Shown in pieces: positions 42,225 to 49,547 of a DNA stretch of 64,000 bases. Under the pieces are notes generated by a model. The model was not told the origin of the DNA and did no database searches. It saw only the letters and a program-made list of their open reading frames with translations. The position numbers and the translations under genes are program-made. The stretch is from the NCBI GenBank assembly GCA_963777285.1, contig CAVZPR010000001.1, forward strand, positions 868,001-932,000. The letters run 5' to 3'. Source of the stretch: JAFARE01 sp963777285. GTDB taxonomy: Bacteria > Chloroflexota > Dormibacteria > Aeolococcales > Aeolococcaceae. Within the stretch, counting starts at the first letter, position 1. Every line of letters starts with the position of its first letter.

Positions 42225-42478
42225 AGGCAGCGCCCAACTCCCTGCCGGAGGAAGGATAGCAGCGGTGCTGGCTGTGCGTGGTGATACAGCCGACCGGTGG
42301 CTGGCTGCGCTGTGTCGGGTGGCGCATCGAGTTCGGCGGCTGCCGCCCAACGCGAAGACAGGTACTGAAACAGGTACCTCCCCAGGTAGTTCTCCCGATG
42401 CGCCACGCCCGGCGGTCCACGCACGGTTACGCCACCGGCCACGAGGGCCCGGCCAACGACCACAAGGAGGCGCGAAAC

Positions 42479-43015
42479 ATGAAAGCGCGAACGATCGCAG
42501 CAAGCACGGTGGTGGCGGCGCTGGCCGCCGCAGCCGGCGTTGCCCTGGCGCTGTCCGCCCATGGCGGGCCGGCCAGTGCCGCGGCGGTCCCGCCGCAGGC
42601 AAGGGTCGCGGCAGCCGAGCCGCCGGCACCACCTCTCCACGCAACGGTGGGCGCGATCCACTTCTCGAGCAACGACTTCAAGATCGATTCGGATAGGCCG
42701 AGCGAGGTCGTCATGGTGAAGATCACCATCCATGCCGGCGCCTCCAGCGGATGGCACGCGCACCCCGGCCCGGGCTTCATCGTGGTGACGGGCGGGACCC
42801 TGACGTTGTACCAGCTGATTGACAACCAGTGCGTCAAGTCGAGCTACGGGCGCGGTCAGGGGTTCATCGAGACCCCCGGTGTCGTGCACATCGCACGCAA
42901 TGAAGCGACCAGCGGTGATGTGACCGCATCTGCGACGTTCCTCGACATCGCGCCGGGTAGCACGGCCTACAAGTCGCTCGTGCCCGCTCCTGCCGCCTGC
43001 TCGGGTATTGGCTGA
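42479..43015 (+). CDS. Secreted cupin-domain protein
   Basis: 178 residues from ATG 42479, with a strong AAGGAGG ribosome-binding sequence upstream. Signal peptide about 1-32 (ending ASAAA). The cupin core has VMVKITIHAGASSGWHAHPG (HxH metal ligands) and GFIVVTGGTLTLYQ (second motif), with VVHIARN providing the last histidine. Likely an extracytoplasmic metal-binding cupin. Its divergence from the LuxR-NHL regulator suggests that regulator may control it; 42225-42478 contains no other gene. Confidence 0.75.
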   Translation: MKARTIAASTVVAALAAAAGVALALSAHGGPASAAAVPPQARVAAAEPPAPPLHATVGAIHFSSNDFKIDSDRPSEVVMVKITIHAGASSGWHAHPGPGFIVVTGGTLTLYQLIDNQCVKSSYGRGQGFIETPGVVHIARNEATSGDVTASATFLDIAPGSTAYKSLVPAPAACSGIG

Positions 43016-43061
43016 GACGCGTCAACCCGTCCATCGATCAAATGAAGCTTTGGAGAAGCAC

Positions 43062-43628
43062 ATGAGAATTCAGCATGAGAACCAGGAGACTGAGATGCGG
43101 ACGAGGGACAAGCTCAAATACGGCGTCGCCGGTGCGGCCATGCTTGTGGCTGCAACCGCTGCCCTTCTCACAACCGGTTGGGGCCAAGCCGCGGCGGCCA
43201 CAGCGACGCATGTGTTCGTCACCAACAAAGGAGCTAGCCAGGCTGTACCGATTCACGAACAAGGCACGGCGAACGTCGACCTGACTATCCCAGCTGGGAG
43301 CGGATACTGGCGCCAGCACAACTTGGCAAGCCCGAACAGTGGTGCGCTGATCTTCAACTCGGCAACGGGTGCCAGCACTGTCGCGATCAGCAGCCTCACC
43401 ACACTTGATATTTCGGGCGGATCAACCGTCATGGAGCTCGTGCTGTACTCGGGATTGAATTGCACTGGCGGATCCAGCGTTGTCCTGAGCGTGGCTCCGC
43501 CGCCCAGCGGCACGCTTCATCAGGAGTTTCCGATACCGCTTGTGGTTTCGCTAGGAGCCAGCGGGAGTCTTTGTGCTATTGCTCCCACCAATTCTTCCGT
43601 AGTGGAGTTCGTTGGCTATTACTACTGA
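43062..43628 (+). CDS. Secreted protein of unknown function
   Basis: 188 residues from ATG 43062, with GGAGAA 6 bases upstream. A cytoplasmic basic start (KLKYG) and signal peptide end near QAAAATA. The mature part is beta-rich (HVFVTNKGASQAVPIHEQGT) with two cysteines (LNCTGG, SLCAIAP) and ends VVEFVGYYY. I recognise no family. It lies 46 bases after the cupin gene, probably in the same transcript, and is followed by a strong hairpin. Confidence 0.6.
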   Translation: MRIQHENQETEMRTRDKLKYGVAGAAMLVAATAALLTTGWGQAAAATATHVFVTNKGASQAVPIHEQGTANVDLTIPAGSGYWRQHNLASPNSGALIFNSATGASTVAISSLTTLDISGGSTVMELVLYSGLNCTGGSSVVLSVAPPPSGTLHQEFPIPLVVSLGASGSLCAIAPTNSSVVEFVGYYY

Positions 43629-43666
43629 CACCGCATGACCAAACCCGGGCGCGGATAACGATTAGG

Positions 43667-43700
43667 CGATGGGCGTAGGCTGCGAGGTCTACGCCCATCG
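43667..43700 (+). terminator. Strong intrinsic-type hairpin
   Basis: A perfect 12-bp stem, CGATGGGCGTAG / CTACGCCCATCG, with a 10-base loop, 38 bases after the preceding stop. There is no T-run, as often in GC-rich genomes. Confidence 0.6.
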
Positions 43701-43775
43701 GCAATCAAGGCGCCCGCGGTGACGGTGTGTTCGACACCGAGGATCTAGCAAGGTGCTGGAGAGCTCCTAGCCAGG

Positions 43776-44150
43776 TTAAACACGCTTCACACCTCGTCGC
43801 AAACGCCTAGCGATCAGCGGGATCTCGGAAAGTTCGCCCGTAGCGACGGCCATCATCAGGTCGTATGCCTCGTCATTGGACATCCGCACCTGGAAGCCGT
43901 TCATCCCGTAGAAACCAAGGACTGCTGCCAACGCTACACGTTCATTGCCGTCAACGAGCGCATGGTTCTGTGCGATCGACTGCAGCAGCGCGGCAGCCTT
44001 CTCGTGGATGTCTCGGTACGCGTCTACGCCAAACGCACTGGCCTGCGGGCGGCCAACCGCTGCATCGAGGAGCCCCACGTCACGTACGACGACCTGGCCG
44101 AGAACTCGTTGCGCAACATGAAGCACGTCCTCGAGCGTGAGATAGATCAC
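43776..44150 (-). CDS. doc: Doc-type (Fic fold) toxin
   Basis: 124 residues of the death-on-curing family. The Fic-type core H63-ALVDGNER-71 corresponds to Doc HxFxDGNKR, with Leu for Phe and Glu for Lys. Doc toxins phosphorylate EF-Tu and stop translation. The N-terminal YLTLEDVLHVAQRVLG and LLDAAVGRPQASAFG match the family's usual start. The stop/start overlap (4 bases) with the upstream antitoxin gene is the standard TA operon. The variant Lys-to-Glu position should be considered when judging activity. Confidence 0.85.
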   Translation of the reverse strand: MIYLTLEDVLHVAQRVLGQVVVRDVGLLDAAVGRPQASAFGVDAYRDIHEKAAALLQSIAQNHALVDGNERVALAAVLGFYGMNGFQVRMSNDEAYDLMMAVATGELSEIPLIARRLRRGVKRV

Positions 44151-44350
44151 TCAGCAAGCCGACGCAGCGCCTCCGCGTACCGCGGCAATTCCTCATCCAG
44201 GACCTTGTCGAGCAACTCACGCCGGCTCATGCGCTCGACGTAGTCGCGCACCGCTTGCCGCGCCACGTCCTGCATGGACCGCCTTTCCAGCTCGGCTCGC
44301 CGGCGCAGCGCCTCGGCCTCGGCTTCAGTCAATCGAAGGGTCATTGCCAC
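44147..44350 (-). CDS. Antitoxin of the Doc-type module
   Basis: 67 residues: MAMTLRLTEAEAEALRRRAE is a ribbon-helix-helix-like DNA-binding start, followed by an acidic/basic helix and LDEELPRYAEALRRLAE for toxin binding. It precedes and overlaps the toxin gene. GTG 44350 is chosen because a TACCGT -10 box ends 6 bases before it (leaderless). Confidence 0.75.
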   Translation of the reverse strand: MAMTLRLTEAEAEALRRRAELERRSMQDVARQAVRDYVERMSRRELLDKVLDEELPRYAEALRRLAE

Positions 44351-44356
44351 ACGCCA

Positions 44357-44362
44357 ACGGTA
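44357..44362 (-). promoter_or_regulatory. -10 box of Doc antitoxin operon
   Basis: TACCGT on the minus strand, 6 bases before GTG 44350; leaderless arrangement. Confidence 0.45.
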
Positions 44363-44414
44363 TCACAGCTGATACCGTGCTTCGAAGATCCTCGGCCACA
44401 GGTAAGACCGTCGC

Positions 44415-44786
44415 TCAGTGGCGCAGGCGGGTCTGCCTGAGGTCGTCGTGGCTCATTCCGAAGTAGTGCGCTACCTCGTGCAGCACGGTGTCGTTCACAT
44501 GCGCGACCAGCTCTTCACGGGTACGCGACCACCGCTCGATGTGGCGCTGCAGGATCACGATTCGCTTGGGATACTCGAACGGGCTGAAGCTCGATGATGT
44601 GCCGCCCTGATAGAAGCCGAGCACGTGCTCGTCGATATGCTCGGCGCGGTCATCATCGCTCGCTCCGAGCTGGACGATGACCATCAGGTTGTCGTCGTTC
44701 ATGCGGGAGCGCAGCGGTGCTGCGATGCTGTCGAGCGCGCTCCGCACGATTTCCTCGAACTCCTCTGCGGAAACATGGAAGGGCAC
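44415..44786 (-). CDS. Zincin-like metallopeptidase family protein
   Basis: 123 residues. H103-E104-x-x-H107 in LHEVAHYFGMSHDDL, with H113 as a possible third ligand, is the signature of the short DUF1025/Zincin_1 family widespread in Actinobacteria and Chloroflexi. The N-terminal FEEIVRSALDSIAAPLRSRM and central YPKRIVILQRHIE also match that family. Cytoplasmic; physiological substrate unknown. GTG start; 44787-45090 upstream holds no supported gene. Confidence 0.85.
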   Translation of the reverse strand: MPFHVSAEEFEEIVRSALDSIAAPLRSRMNDDNLMVIVQLGASDDDRAEHIDEHVLGFYQGGTSSSFSPFEYPKRIVILQRHIERWSRTREELVAHVNDTVLHEVAHYFGMSHDDLRQTRLRH

Positions 44787-45090
44787 GCTTTCAGCATGCC
44801 ACGCGGAGCGCTTTGCGCCATCTGTTGAACTTGCCGGTAGTGAGAGGCGGTCGGGCGTGTATCCGCGTTATCCAATGTTTCTTCTGCGACGCTACCCGAC
44901 GGTCGGCCTGGCAGTCGTCGAGCGTGTCGTAGACGGCGTCAGCGCGACCAGGTGAGCTCACTTGGGCTATCGGCGCCGACCCTCCATCTGCGCAGCGGCG
45001 CCCACTCGGACAGGCGCTGCTGACAGGACAGGCGCCCGGTTCGGATTGTGGGAGGCCAACAGCTCCGCACTCCAGCCGGTTTCCGTGTGC

Positions 45091-45675
45091 CTATTCAATC
45101 CCAGGTTCACTGACCGCTTGCATATCCTGCCGCCGTAGGCCGACGGAGTCACATCGCCAAAAGGCATCTGGGTAGATGAGCGCACCCGTCATCCGCGGTT
45201 CGTATCGAGAAAGCGGATATACCATGAAAGCATCTCGTGGGATCCGGACTGAAGGTGCGACAAATCCAAGATCGGCGGCGCGATGGAAGCCGAAGCGTGC
45301 GTAATAGGTGGGGTCGCCTTCGAGGAAAACCAGCGACTCGTCACGTTGGTCAAGCAGCCGCAGCGTGGCTGTGATCATGCCGCCACCAATTCCCAGGCCT
45401 TGCAGTGCAGGGCGAACGCAGATGGGGCTGAGGACGAGGACGTCTTCCAATTGATGTGGGGCGTCAAGCATCGCGTGCGTATACAGCACATGCCCGACGA
45501 TTTCATCACCACGGTCGGCGACAAACGATAGGCCTGGATCCCACGCCCATGATGTGTGCAGTGCATCGAGAAGAAGGCCGATGCGGCCGTCCCCGCCGAA
45601 GGCATCAACGGACAGCTCGCGCACGGCGTCGAATTCATCGGCCTCCATCATTCGCACCCGCACAGGCAATTTCAT
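45091..45675 (-). CDS. GNAT-family N-acetyltransferase
   Basis: 194 residues from ATG 45675. The fold is visible in VRMMEADEFDAVREL, GHVLYTHAM and LSPICVRPALQGLGIGGGMI (motif A, Q-x-x-G-x-G/A acetyl-CoA loop), then DPTYYARFGF. This resembles the YhbS-type predicted acetyltransferases. Substrate unknown. The start is set by a TAGGGT -10 box ending 6 bases upstream; an in-frame ATG at 45681 would lie within that spacing. Confidence 0.8.
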   Translation of the reverse strand: MKLPVRVRMMEADEFDAVRELSVDAFGGDGRIGLLLDALHTSWAWDPGLSFVADRGDEIVGHVLYTHAMLDAPHQLEDVLVLSPICVRPALQGLGIGGGMITATLRLLDQRDESLVFLEGDPTYYARFGFHRAADLGFVAPSVRIPRDAFMVYPLSRYEPRMTGALIYPDAFWRCDSVGLRRQDMQAVSEPGIE

Positions 45676-45681
45676 GCGCAA

Positions 45682-45687
45682 ACCCTA
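45682..45687 (-). promoter_or_regulatory. -10 box of GNAT gene
   Basis: TAGGGT on the minus strand, 6 bases before ATG 45675; leaderless arrangement. Confidence 0.45.
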
Positions 45688-45706
45688 GACGCTCAGGACG
45701 GCCCAC

Positions 45707-46210
45707 TCACGGGTGGCGTCGCGGCCTCGCCGCCGACGACCTCGTCCTGGCAGAGGGAACGCGTTTTGACCCTGCCGGCGCCACAACGCCACCTGCGGTA
45801 TGCGCTCGCAGCCAGGCCGCCGCCCTGGTCGGCGATGTCCGCGACAGCCAGGCTTCCTCAATCACGTCGGTCAGCTCCGCCAGGGTCAGCCGCCCGACCT
45901 CGCTCTCTCGCAGCAGCACCGACAGATGCCCATCGAAGTGCGGTGTAGTGAAAAACGGCGATGCCTGGTCCTGGACGAGAGCCTGCTTAGCCGCCTCCGA
46001 CGGAACCCAGAACACGATCACATCCGAGTAGCGCTCGCCGGTCAGCGGATCAACCGCATCCGGCCGGGGATTGCGGTAGAAGACGAACGATTTCCCGCCG
46101 ATCTGGTAGATGGGTTTGTCGGGCCGCCCAGGCCAGACAGTTACGCCCGGCATCTGCAGGACCAGCTTTGGGATGTCGTCGGCCCGCGCCCGGCGCGATC
46201 CCGCCGCCAT
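45707..46210 (-). CDS. MmcQ/YjbR-like protein
   Basis: 167 residues. GVTVWPGRPDKPIYQIGGKSFVFY, VFWVPSEAAKQALVQD, FFTTPHFDGHLSVLLRESEV and LTLAELTDVIEEAWLSRTSP follow the order of the MmcQ/YjbR fold (CyaY-like), including the HFDG/HxxW-type segment and the terminal helix. Members are small cytoplasmic proteins often annotated as DNA-binding, with no firm function. The last 25 residues are Arg/Ser-rich. Confidence 0.75.
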   Translation of the reverse strand: MAAGSRRARADDIPKLVLQMPGVTVWPGRPDKPIYQIGGKSFVFYRNPRPDAVDPLTGERYSDVIVFWVPSEAAKQALVQDQASPFFTTPHFDGHLSVLLRESEVGRLTLAELTDVIEEAWLSRTSPTRAAAWLRAHTAGGVVAPAGSKRVPSARTRSSAARPRRHP

Positions 46211-46216
46211 GACGGC

Positions 46217-46222
46217 ATTCTA
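46217..46222 (-). promoter_or_regulatory. -10 box of MmcQ-like gene
   Basis: TAGAAT on the minus strand, 6 bases before ATG 46210; leaderless arrangement. The rest of the gap up to 46518 shows no gene. Confidence 0.5.
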
Positions 46223-46512
46223 AGTCGCGACGCCGCGGGTGTGCCTGTGTGTCCGTCGGGGCTGACTGGAGCCGCCCCAATGGCGTCGCATGACGAAAGT
46301 GTGCCGCCTTCGCCACTCCCTGACGAGTACGGTTGGGCAGAGGGATACCTGACGCGCAACCGCCCGGCACCGTCAATGGCAGTTTCATGTAAAGGCACTG
46401 CGCGATGAGTTGAGTCCCGGGAGTCAGTGCCCTTTCGGCCGCCTCGTGCTGCTCGTGCCAGCGAATTGTCCTCATGTGCAGCCATGGCGCCAACTAACTG
46501 CGCCCAAGTGTG

Positions 46513-46518
46513 TATAGT
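46513..46518 (+). promoter_or_regulatory. -10 box of VapB-like antitoxin
   Basis: TATAGT, 6 bases before ATG 46525. This places the transcription start on the start codon and favours 46525 over the in-frame ATG at 46519. Confidence 0.5.
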
Positions 46519-46524
46519 ATGCGC

Positions 46525-46746
46525 ATGGCTCGAGCGAACGTATACCTTCCCGCCGAACTTGCTGAGGCGGCCCGAGCAGCAGACCTGAACATTTCGAATC
46601 TCACGCAAGAAGCGATTCGTCGCGAGCTGCAGCGAGTGGGCATCAGGGAGTGGGTTGACCAGGTTTCCCGGCTCATTCCATCTCGCCTCGATCATGTAGC
46701 GGTGGTTGACGCCATACGCGCTGCGCGCGAGGAGCTCGGCGCGTAG
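46525..46746 (+). CDS. Type II antitoxin, ribbon-helix-helix-like
   Basis: 73 residues. MARANVYLPAELAEAARAAD with ISNLTQEAIRREL is a ribbon-helix-helix/CcdA-type DNA-binding domain. The acidic helical C-terminus (VVDAIRAAREELGA) should wrap the toxin. The PIN-domain toxin gene follows after one base. Confidence 0.75.
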   Translation: MARANVYLPAELAEAARAADLNISNLTQEAIRRELQRVGIREWVDQVSRLIPSRLDHVAVVDAIRAAREELGA

Positions 46747-46747
46747 C

Positions 46748-47146
46748 GTGGCTGAGGCTGTCGTTGACGCGTCCGCGTTGGTCGATTTCCTGGTCGGCAC
46801 CGAGCATGGCCGTGCAGTCGCTCCTGTGCTAGCAGGTTTTGCGGCGCTGCACGCTCCGGCCCATGTTGATGCCGAGGTTCTGTCCGCGCTGGGCAGATTG
46901 CATCGGGCCGGCGCGGTTACGACGCGGCAGGTGACGAGCCGCCTTGATTCGCTCGCGCACGCCCCGATAGAACGGCACGAGCTCACCTCTCTCTTGGCCG
47001 GCGCTTGGAAGCGCCGCCACCGGGTTCGTCTGGTTGATGCCCTCTACGTGGAGTTGTCCGAACTCTTGGGCGCCTCCCTCGTCACAACAGACGCGCGGCT
47101 GGCCTTGGCCGTCGGCATCGCGCCGATCGCCCCCAGTGGAGCTTAG
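46748..47146 (+). CDS. PIN-domain toxin (VapC family)
   Basis: 132 residues from GTG 46748. The PIN acidic residues are visible: D in VVDASALVDFL, E in AHVDAEVLSALGRL, D in RLVDALYVEL and D in LVTTDARLA. VapC toxins are Mg-dependent RNases acting on tRNA or rRNA. Cotranscribed with the antitoxin upstream. Its stop overlaps by four bases the stop of another, convergent PIN gene. Confidence 0.85.
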   Translation: MAEAVVDASALVDFLVGTEHGRAVAPVLAGFAALHAPAHVDAEVLSALGRLHRAGAVTTRQVTSRLDSLAHAPIERHELTSLLAGAWKRRHRVRLVDALYVELSELLGASLVTTDARLALAVGIAPIAPSGA

Positions 47147-47601
47147 ATACCCCGGTCGCCAACACTCGGGCGACGGGTGGGCTGTGTACGTCTGCCGACG
47201 ACCATCACCCGAACCGAGGCGAACTTTGGCCATCTTGTGTCGGTCGTCATCACTGAAGCATGGTTGTGGGCGGCGGTGGCGACTACGAGAGCATCCGAAA
47301 AACGCAGTCGGGATCCATGCTGGGCGCGCAGGGAAGCGGCCAGCATGGCAATCTCCGCGTCGAGCGGAACGACTCGTATGGCGAGGAGATCGAGAACTCG
47401 TCGGACGCGGTGCCCTCCATCACTCAGCCCCTGTTTGCGGATGGGGCCCACGAGCATCTCGGCAAAGGCTGACGCCGGCAGCAACATCGACACTCCCGCC
47501 GCGTGAGCCTTCCGGACTGCCGCTCTTGCGCCCTGGTGGTGAACATCGGTGCTGTCACCGAGGGCAATGACGACACCAGCGTCGACAATCGTCAGCGCCA
47601 T
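47143..47601 (-). CDS. PIN-domain toxin (VapC family), second module
   Basis: 152 residues from ATG 47601 (MALTIVDAGVVIALGD). PIN residues: D in IVDAG, E in FAEMLVGP, D in RFSDALVVATA and D in VMTTDTRW. Upstream in-frame codons to 47640 lie inside the antitoxin gene and are unlikely to be used; the start overlaps the antitoxin stop by 10 bases. The C-terminal 20 residues are Arg-rich and may be an extension. The partner is the AbrB-type antitoxin. Confidence 0.85.
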   Translation of the reverse strand: MALTIVDAGVVIALGDSTDVHHQGARAAVRKAHAAGVSMLLPASAFAEMLVGPIRKQGLSDGGHRVRRVLDLLAIRVVPLDAEIAMLAASLRAQHGSRLRFSDALVVATAAHNHASVMTTDTRWPKFASVRVMVVGRRTQPTRRPSVGDRGI

Positions 47602-47840
47602 TCGTCGCGCAGTTTCTCGAGGTACTCGGGCTCGTAACAACCGTCGAGCAGGCCGGCGGCATCATCGACGGTATCCCCTACTCGGGTGATTGTGAGCCTG
47701 CCCGGACCTTCAGCCCGGACCTCGAGCTGCTCGCCGATTCGAAGTCCCGCCGCGTTCGCCGCCGCCACAGGGATCGTGACCTGCCGCTTGGAGCTGATCC
47801 GCGTCCGGCCCCGCGGTCGCTTCTTTACTATTCCTGTCAT
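47592..47840 (-). CDS. AbrB/MazE-type antitoxin
   Basis: 82 residues. RTRISSKRQVTIPVAAANAAGLRIGEQLEV is the SpoVT-AbrB swapped-hairpin DNA-binding domain; the C-terminal GLLDGCYEPEYLEKLRDEWR is the toxin-binding helix. It precedes and overlaps the PIN toxin gene. Confidence 0.85.
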   Translation of the reverse strand: MTGIVKKRPRGRTRISSKRQVTIPVAAANAAGLRIGEQLEVRAEGPGRLTITRVGDTVDDAAGLLDGCYEPEYLEKLRDEWR

Positions 47841-47846
47841 AGAGTA

Positions 47847-47852
47847 AAGCTA
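47847..47852 (-). promoter_or_regulatory. -10 box of AbrB-PIN operon
   Basis: TAGCTT on the minus strand, 6 bases before ATG 47840; leaderless arrangement. Confidence 0.4.
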
Positions 47853-47926
47853 TCACAGCCTGCAGCCCACCACCTCCCCGGCGTCGCACGCTGGCGAATG
47901 CGATGCGCCCAAAAACCGGGCGGCGA

Positions 47927-49450
47927 TCAGGCCTCGACGACCTCCGGCAGGGCCACATCCGGCTCCAGCTCGCGAACCCACGCGGGCACGTCGGCCGCCG
48001 CAGCGGCGGCGCGAGCGGTGGCGCGCCGTCCGCGAATCGCCACCGCGAGCACCAGCACCGTCGCACCGACGAAGAGTGTGGCGGCGATGAACGCGTGGTC
48101 CGCGCCGACAACGAATGCGGCCCGCGCCGCCGCCGCCGACTGGGCCACCACGCGACCCGTCGACCCGAACACCGACACCAGCACCGCCAGGCCGAGCGCG
48201 CCACCCATCTGCTGCATCACATTGACCAGCCCCGACGCCGCGCCGGCGTCCTCCTGGCGCACCCCGGCCAGGGACGCACCCGTCAGGGGCACGAACGCGA
48301 GCCCGTTGCCGGTGCCGAACAGCAGCACAGGGATGAGCACGGCCAGGTAGGTGCTCGACGCCGACAGCTGCGTCATCAGCAGCATCGCGAGGGTCGAGAG
48401 GCTGAACCCCACCACCATCAGCGCCTTGCCGCCGAAGCGCTCGACCAACCGCCGCGCGCTCAGCTGCGACATCGCGAAGAGCGCAACGCTGAAGGGCAGG
48501 AAGGCGAGGCCGGCCTGGAGCGGGCCGTACCCGAGCACGTCCTGCAGGAACTGCGTGAGAAAGAAGAACATCCCGAACATGCCGGCCACGAGGAACAGCC
48601 GCGCCAGGTACGAGGCGTTGCGGCTGCGGTCGGTGAACAGGCGCAGGGGCGTGATCGGTTCAGAGGCGCGCCGCTCGAGCGTCACGAACAGCCCGACCAG
48701 CACCACACCCACACTGAACGCGCCGACGGTCAGCACGTCGCCCCAGCCGCTGCTCGCCGCGCGCACGAACCCGTAGGCGAGAGAGGTGACGCCGACGGTC
48801 GAGGTCACGGCACCCAGCACGTCGAAGTGCCCGCTGCGGCTCGGCGTCTCGGTCAGGGAACGACGCGCGAGCGCGACAACGACGAGGCCGACCGGCACGT
48901 TGACGAACAGCACCCAGCGCCAAGAGGCAACCTGCGTCAGGACGCCACCGAGGATCAGCCCCACCGCGCCGCCGCCGATCGAGACGGCGGTGTAGTAGCC
49001 GAGCGCGCGCAGGCGCTCGCGTCCCTCGGGGAACAGGATCATGAGGAAGGCGAGGGCCGACGGCGCCGCGAGCGCTCCCCCAATGCCCTGCAGCGCGCGC
49101 GCCGCGAGCAGCAGGCCGCCGTTCGGCGCCAGGCCGCCGAGGAACGACGCCAGGGTGAAGACGCCGATGCCGGCCATGAACACGCGCTTGCGGCCGAGCA
49201 GGTCGCCCGCACGCGCTCCCAGGAGGAGGAAGCCGCCGAAGGCAAGGGTGTAGGCGGTGATCACCCACGACAGGTTCGCCGGCGAGAAGTTGAGCGCGCT
49301 GGCGATGCCGGGGAGGGCGATGTTCACGATGGTTGCGTCGAGCACCACCATCAGCTGGACGGCGAGCACGATCCCCAGGACCAGGCCGGGGCGGGCACGG
49401 CGCTGGGCCGCCTCACCGGTGGGGCGAGAGAGGGTTGCGGTGGGTGGCAT
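47927..49450 (-). CDS. DHA2-type MFS drug exporter
   Basis: 507 residues with 14 predicted transmembrane segments. VLDATIVNIALPGIASALNFS and WVITAYTLAFGGFLLLGARAGDLLGRKRVF are the EmrB/QacA signature with motif A. RALQGIGGALAAPSALAFL and GGGAVGLILGGVLTQVASWRWVLFVNVPVG (motif C) confirm the DHA2 family. It exports drugs or other hydrophobic compounds with proton antiport. ATG 49450 has GGAGG 8 bases upstream. It is divergent from a TetR-family gene, and the shared promoter carries two operator-like palindromes. Confidence 0.9.
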   Translation of the reverse strand: MPPTATLSRPTGEAAQRRARPGLVLGIVLAVQLMVVLDATIVNIALPGIASALNFSPANLSWVITAYTLAFGGFLLLGARAGDLLGRKRVFMAGIGVFTLASFLGGLAPNGGLLLAARALQGIGGALAAPSALAFLMILFPEGRERLRALGYYTAVSIGGGAVGLILGGVLTQVASWRWVLFVNVPVGLVVVALARRSLTETPSRSGHFDVLGAVTSTVGVTSLAYGFVRAASSGWGDVLTVGAFSVGVVLVGLFVTLERRASEPITPLRLFTDRSRNASYLARLFLVAGMFGMFFFLTQFLQDVLGYGPLQAGLAFLPFSVALFAMSQLSARRLVERFGGKALMVVGFSLSTLAMLLMTQLSASSTYLAVLIPVLLFGTGNGLAFVPLTGASLAGVRQEDAGAASGLVNVMQQMGGALGLAVLVSVFGSTGRVVAQSAAAARAAFVVGADHAFIAATLFVGATVLVLAVAIRGRRATARAAAAAADVPAWVRELEPDVALPEVVEA

Positions 49451-49480
49451 CTGACACCTCCAAGTGCTACGATGAGGAAA

Positions 49481-49518
49481 CGGAAGCTTCCTCCGGTAGT
49501 ATACGGAGGCTTCCTCCG
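49481..49518. promoter_or_regulatory. Tandem TetR operators
   Basis: Two 15-base copies, CGGAAGCTTCCTCCG (49481-49495) and CGGAGGCTTCCTCCG (49504-49518), 23 bases apart. The second is a perfect palindrome (CGGAGG-CTT-CCTCCG); the first contains the perfect palindrome GGAAGCTTCC. They sit between the exporter and TetR genes. Confidence 0.8.
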
Positions 49519-49526
49519 TTTTGCAA
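49498..49526 (-). promoter_or_regulatory. Promoter of the MFS exporter
   Basis: On the minus strand TTGCAA (49526-49521) and TATACT (49503-49498) are separated by 17 bases, and that spacer contains the second operator. Transcription would start near 49491, inside the first operator, so bound repressor would block RNA polymerase. Confidence 0.7.
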
Positions 49527-49547
49527 CCATACGCAGGTGACCCAGAC

